Positions 28,007-30,223 of a stretch of 30,223 nucleotides of DNA are shown here, one piece after another. The DNA comes from a virus: IMG/VR virus record IMGVR_UViG_3300025120_000325, positions 1 through 30,223 of that record. One strand, 5' to 3'. The notes under the pieces were generated by a model, which worked only from the letters and a program-made list of their open reading frames with translations, was not told where the DNA came from and ran no database searches. Made by a program: the position numbers and the translations under genes. Each line of letters starts with the position of its first letter. Within the stretch, counting starts at the first letter, position 1.

Positions 28007-29902
28007 TTATCCTAATGATGCACCTTGTACTATATTATTTTGTAAGCTTTGTGCAGTTGTTACATCTTGACTTACAACAAATGCTTGTATTGGTGCTTGT
28101 TGCCCTAATGCTGCTGCTAACTGGTTTGTACCACTAGTACCTAATATGTCAAACGATGGTGTCTGTGCAGTAGTTGCACTCACGGCAGTTGTAGATACAT
28201 CTGGAATATTAACAGTTGAACCACTTACCCCTAATTTTGAAGTTGCTTCTTTAGAAGTTTTCATTGCTGATTTAATTGTTTTGATAATTCCTACAGCTTG
28301 CGCAGCATAGCCAAGTATTAAAGGGATGTTAGCTGGAAATGCAACAGCCGAAGCAGTTTTAGCAGCACCAGATGATATATCAACTCCAGCTTCTGCACTT
28401 TTCATAACTGTTTTAGTTGCAGATTGTTTTGCTGAAAATAATGTAGCTTTTAATTCCATTAGCATTTCTTTAGCTAAAAGTATTTGTTTAGCTATTAAAA
28501 TTGATTTACCTAGTTTAGATTCTGCTCCAGCTATTGTTACTGCATCAGCGAAGGCTTTATCTTGTATTGCCTTTTTTTCTGCTGCTATCTTTTCTGCTGC
28601 TGCTATTTCATCTGCTATTTTTTTATCTCTTTTTATTTTGTCTGCTTCATCAAATCCATCTTCTTTTTCTTTTATTGCAGTATCTCTTGCTGCATCAAGT
28701 TCATCTACAGCTAAATTGTTAAGTATAGCTTCTTCTCTTAAAGCTGCATAATGTTCTCTTAATTTTTCTAATTCTAAAGCTCTTTTATCTTCTTCTGTTA
28801 TTGCTTCTGCATCTTGCAATGTTTTTTTGAAATCAGCTAATGCAGTTGCTGCTGCTTTTTCTTCAGCAGACAATGCTATTATTTGACTTGTAACTTCTTT
28901 CTGTTTTGTAAGTCTTGCAGTTTCTAATTGTATTACTTGTGCTTTTAATCTTGCTTCTTCTTCTAAATCTGCTTTAGTAGAACCAGCCAATGCGTTTTCA
29001 GCTTGTTTAGCTTCAAGCCTTATTTTAGCTGCTTGTATTTCTTTGTTAGTAATATCTTCTTCAAGTTTACCAGCTTCTTCTAAAAACCCTATTCTTTGTT
29101 CTACTGTAAATTGTTCTCTATCTACTGCTTGTTCTAATAACTCTGCTCGTTGTCTATCTGCTTCTGCTCTATCTACTATCAATTGTCTTTCTAACCTATC
29201 TGCCTTTGCTCTTTGGTCTGCAATATCAGCAGCTATCTTACCTTCTTTTATTATTTCTTCTCCAAGCTCTTTAACTGCATCAGTTGTTTTACCTATTGTA
29301 TCTTCAATGCCAGTTAATGTATCTATATAAGAACTACCAGCAGATTTAGCATCATCCATTGCTCCAGCAAAGTCTCCACTAAATACCTTTTTAATTGCAC
29401 TACCTAAAAAGCCAATTGTGTCTATTGCAGCTTCAAATCTGTTTGTGATGTTTTCAACTATAAAGTCTTTAAACTTTTCAATAGCATCTAAAGGGTTTGT
29501 AAAAGCATCTATAATTGCATTACCAAGATTAGCAAGTATGTCTACCAAATTACCAGTAACAGAACTTATAACAAGCATTATTTTGTTAAACTTGTTTTGT
29601 CCTTCCTCTGTGCTTGTAAAGGCAGCTCCTAAAGCACTAACAGCTAAAACTAATGCGCCAATACCAGTAGCAATTATTGCCACTCTCATAGACTTAAAAC
29701 CAGTTATAACATTTTTTAAACCTTGCTTTAAACCTTTAAATTTAGTTATTAATCCTCCAGATGCTTGGTCTAAACCACCAAGTGAATTATCTAAATCTTG
29801 TGTGTTTTTAGAAGTGTCCTTTATCGAATCATCTAACTTATCTACGCTTTTAACAGCTTTAGAAGTGTTAGCTTCAAAATTTAAGATATACTTTTCTGCC
29901 AT
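28007..29902 (-). CDS. Tail tape measure protein
   Basis: A 631-aa protein from ATG 29902. The N-terminal coiled coil (VDKLDDSIKDTSKNTQDLDN) is followed by LKNVITGFKSMRVAIIATGIG with a hydrophobic stretch (about 73-95). Then come long Ala/Glu/Lys-rich coils (about 205-465), a second hydrophobic Ala-rich helix zone (about 495-535) and a Ser/Thr/Gln-rich tail. These are standard tape-measure features. At roughly 0.15 nm per residue it would set a tail of about 90-100 nm. It has no obvious lytic domain. It overlaps the preceding 50-aa gene by 22 nt. Confidence 0.85.
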   Translation of the reverse strand: MAEKYILNFEANTSKAVKSVDKLDDSIKDTSKNTQDLDNSLGGLDQASGGLITKFKGLKQGLKNVITGFKSMRVAIIATGIGALVLAVSALGAAFTSTEEGQNKFNKIMLVISSVTGNLVDILANLGNAIIDAFTNPLDAIEKFKDFIVENITNRFEAAIDTIGFLGSAIKKVFSGDFAGAMDDAKSAGSSYIDTLTGIEDTIGKTTDAVKELGEEIIKEGKIAADIADQRAKADRLERQLIVDRAEADRQRAELLEQAVDREQFTVEQRIGFLEEAGKLEEDITNKEIQAAKIRLEAKQAENALAGSTKADLEEEARLKAQVIQLETARLTKQKEVTSQIIALSAEEKAAATALADFKKTLQDAEAITEEDKRALELEKLREHYAALREEAILNNLAVDELDAARDTAIKEKEDGFDEADKIKRDKKIADEIAAAEKIAAEKKAIQDKAFADAVTIAGAESKLGKSILIAKQILLAKEMLMELKATLFSAKQSATKTVMKSAEAGVDISSGAAKTASAVAFPANIPLILGYAAQAVGIIKTIKSAMKTSKEATSKLGVSGSTVNIPDVSTTAVSATTAQTPSFDILGTSGTNQLAAALGQQAPIQAFVVSQDVTTAQSLQNNIVQGASLG

Positions 29903-30033
29903 TTTATTTGTCTTTTTACTTGTTTGAATCCTTCTTTAAATGTTTCTGGCATTTTGTTTTTGCCCTTTGCTATTTCTATTGTTTCACTAACTCCGTAAAA
30001 CTCATCTATGTTTAATAATTTTAATACTATCAT
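29881..30033 (-). CDS. Small tail-operon protein overlapping the tape measure start
   Basis: A 50-aa frame from ATG 30033 to TAA: MIVLKLLNIDEFYGVSETIE, IAKGKNKMPETFKEGFKQVK, RQIKWQKSIS. It is a helical, basic protein. It shares one base with the previous stop (TAATG) and overlaps the tape measure gene by 22 nt in another frame. It could be a small tail assembly factor, by place only. Confidence 0.6.
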   Translation of the reverse strand: MIVLKLLNIDEFYGVSETIEIAKGKNKMPETFKEGFKQVKRQIKWQKSIS

Positions 30034-30223
30034 TATGTTAATACGCTTGGTGTGTAAGCACTTTGTTTAGTTATTAATTCTAATTCACTTTTATTAGTTA
30101 GTAAATTAGTTCTTATGCTATTTATATAATACTCTTGTCCGTTTACAATAAACACATCATTTAATTCATAATTTAAAACTATTGATGAGGGTAATTGTGC
30201 AGTAAACTTTACAATCCTAGCTT
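30033..30223 (-). CDS. Partial tail protein, N-terminus cut by window edge
   Basis: The frame enters from the right edge (first complete codon starts at 30221) and ends at TAA 30035-30033. Its last 62 residues read ARIVKFTAQLPSSIVLNYEL, NDVFIVNGQEYYINSIRTNL, LTNKSELELITKQSAYTPSV, LT. The beta-strand pattern and place directly upstream of the tape measure cluster suggest a distal tail protein. It is not the continuation of the gene cut at base 1: joining the two ends gives TAG after two codons. Confidence 0.65.
   Translation of the reverse strand, partial: ARIVKFTAQLPSSIVLNYELNDVFIVNGQEYYINSIRTNLLTNKSELELITKQSAYTPSVLT

Noticed and set aside
28326-28751. Long plus-strand open frames over the tape measure gene, and similar ones over the scaffold gene (26707-27111) and the tape measure 5' end (29418-29927)
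   Set aside because: They are antisense to clear coding sequence, consist of Ser/Ala/Leu repeats mirroring Glu/Ala/Lys codons, and have no promoter or neighbouring plus-strand gene.
1-30223. Window as a complete circular genome
   Set aside because: Joining base 1 to base 30223 gives a stop after two codons for the left partial gene and does not supply a start for the right partial gene, so sequence is missing between them.

Overview
The window is a 30.2 kb piece of a tailed dsDNA bacteriophage genome, most likely a siphovirus infecting a Bacteroidota (Flavobacteriia-like) host. The support is: very AT-rich DNA; A-rich leaders instead of Shine-Dalgarno sites; promoters with the Bacteroidota-type TAnnTTTG-like -7 box and a TTG at -33; and structural proteins of the kinds seen in flavobacterial phages (S78_2/XkdF-type prohead protease, HK97-like capsid, LamG-type fibres). 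Every gene I accept lies on the minus strand, so transcription runs from high to low coordinates. Genes are packed with 1-40 nt overlaps (TAATG, ATGA). I see no integrase, repressor, tRNA, IS element or CRISPR array, and no DNA polymerase or primase. Both window ends cut through genes, and the two cut genes do not join in frame, so the window is part of a larger genome rather than a complete circle.

Layout in transcription order. (1) 30223-25035: end of a tail gene, tape measure protein, prohead protease, small Cys-rich protein, scaffold-like protein, major capsid protein and a tail-tube-like protein. (2) 24936-22051: a small beta protein, portal with an extended C-terminus, a head-tail connector and a small protein. 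(3) 22032-17226: a carbohydrate-binding-like protein, three tandem LamG-type paralogues (putative adhesins) and an accessory structural protein. (4) 17226-15667: lysis block with a Rz1-like lipoprotein, small membrane proteins, an M15 peptidase endolysin and a holin. (5) 15505-14909: a small gene, ninG and a terminator.

(6) 14892-10721: from a strong promoter, small genes, an annealing-type protein, an SSB, a terminator hairpin touching the start codon of a RecA/RepA-like ATPase, a sigma-like factor and a metallophosphoesterase. (7) 10700-4778: from a second promoter, a FEN-type exonuclease and a DUF6378-like protein. These lead into a four-gene block that I read as a candidate DNA base hypermodification system: SGNH-like hydrolase, aGPT-pyrophosphorylase-like protein, fold-type-II PLP enzyme and a thymidylate-synthase homologue carrying the Asn-to-Asp change of dCMP hydroxymethylases. 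A MazG, a PD-(D/E)XK-like nuclease and a stand-alone DnaA domain IV protein follow. (8) 4715-3307: small and large terminase. (9) 3270-1: a strong promoter, a 5' leader, small membrane proteins, a terminator, a tail assembly chaperone with an embedded -1 frameshift site, tail terminator and completion proteins, and a partial structural gene.

The most interesting points are the modification block, the T9 frameshift site with about 60 codons read in two frames, two near-identical promoter elements next to a phage-encoded sigma-like factor, terminators placed inside operons at start codons, and a ninG 3' UTR that is perfectly complementary to two A-rich ribosome-binding leaders.
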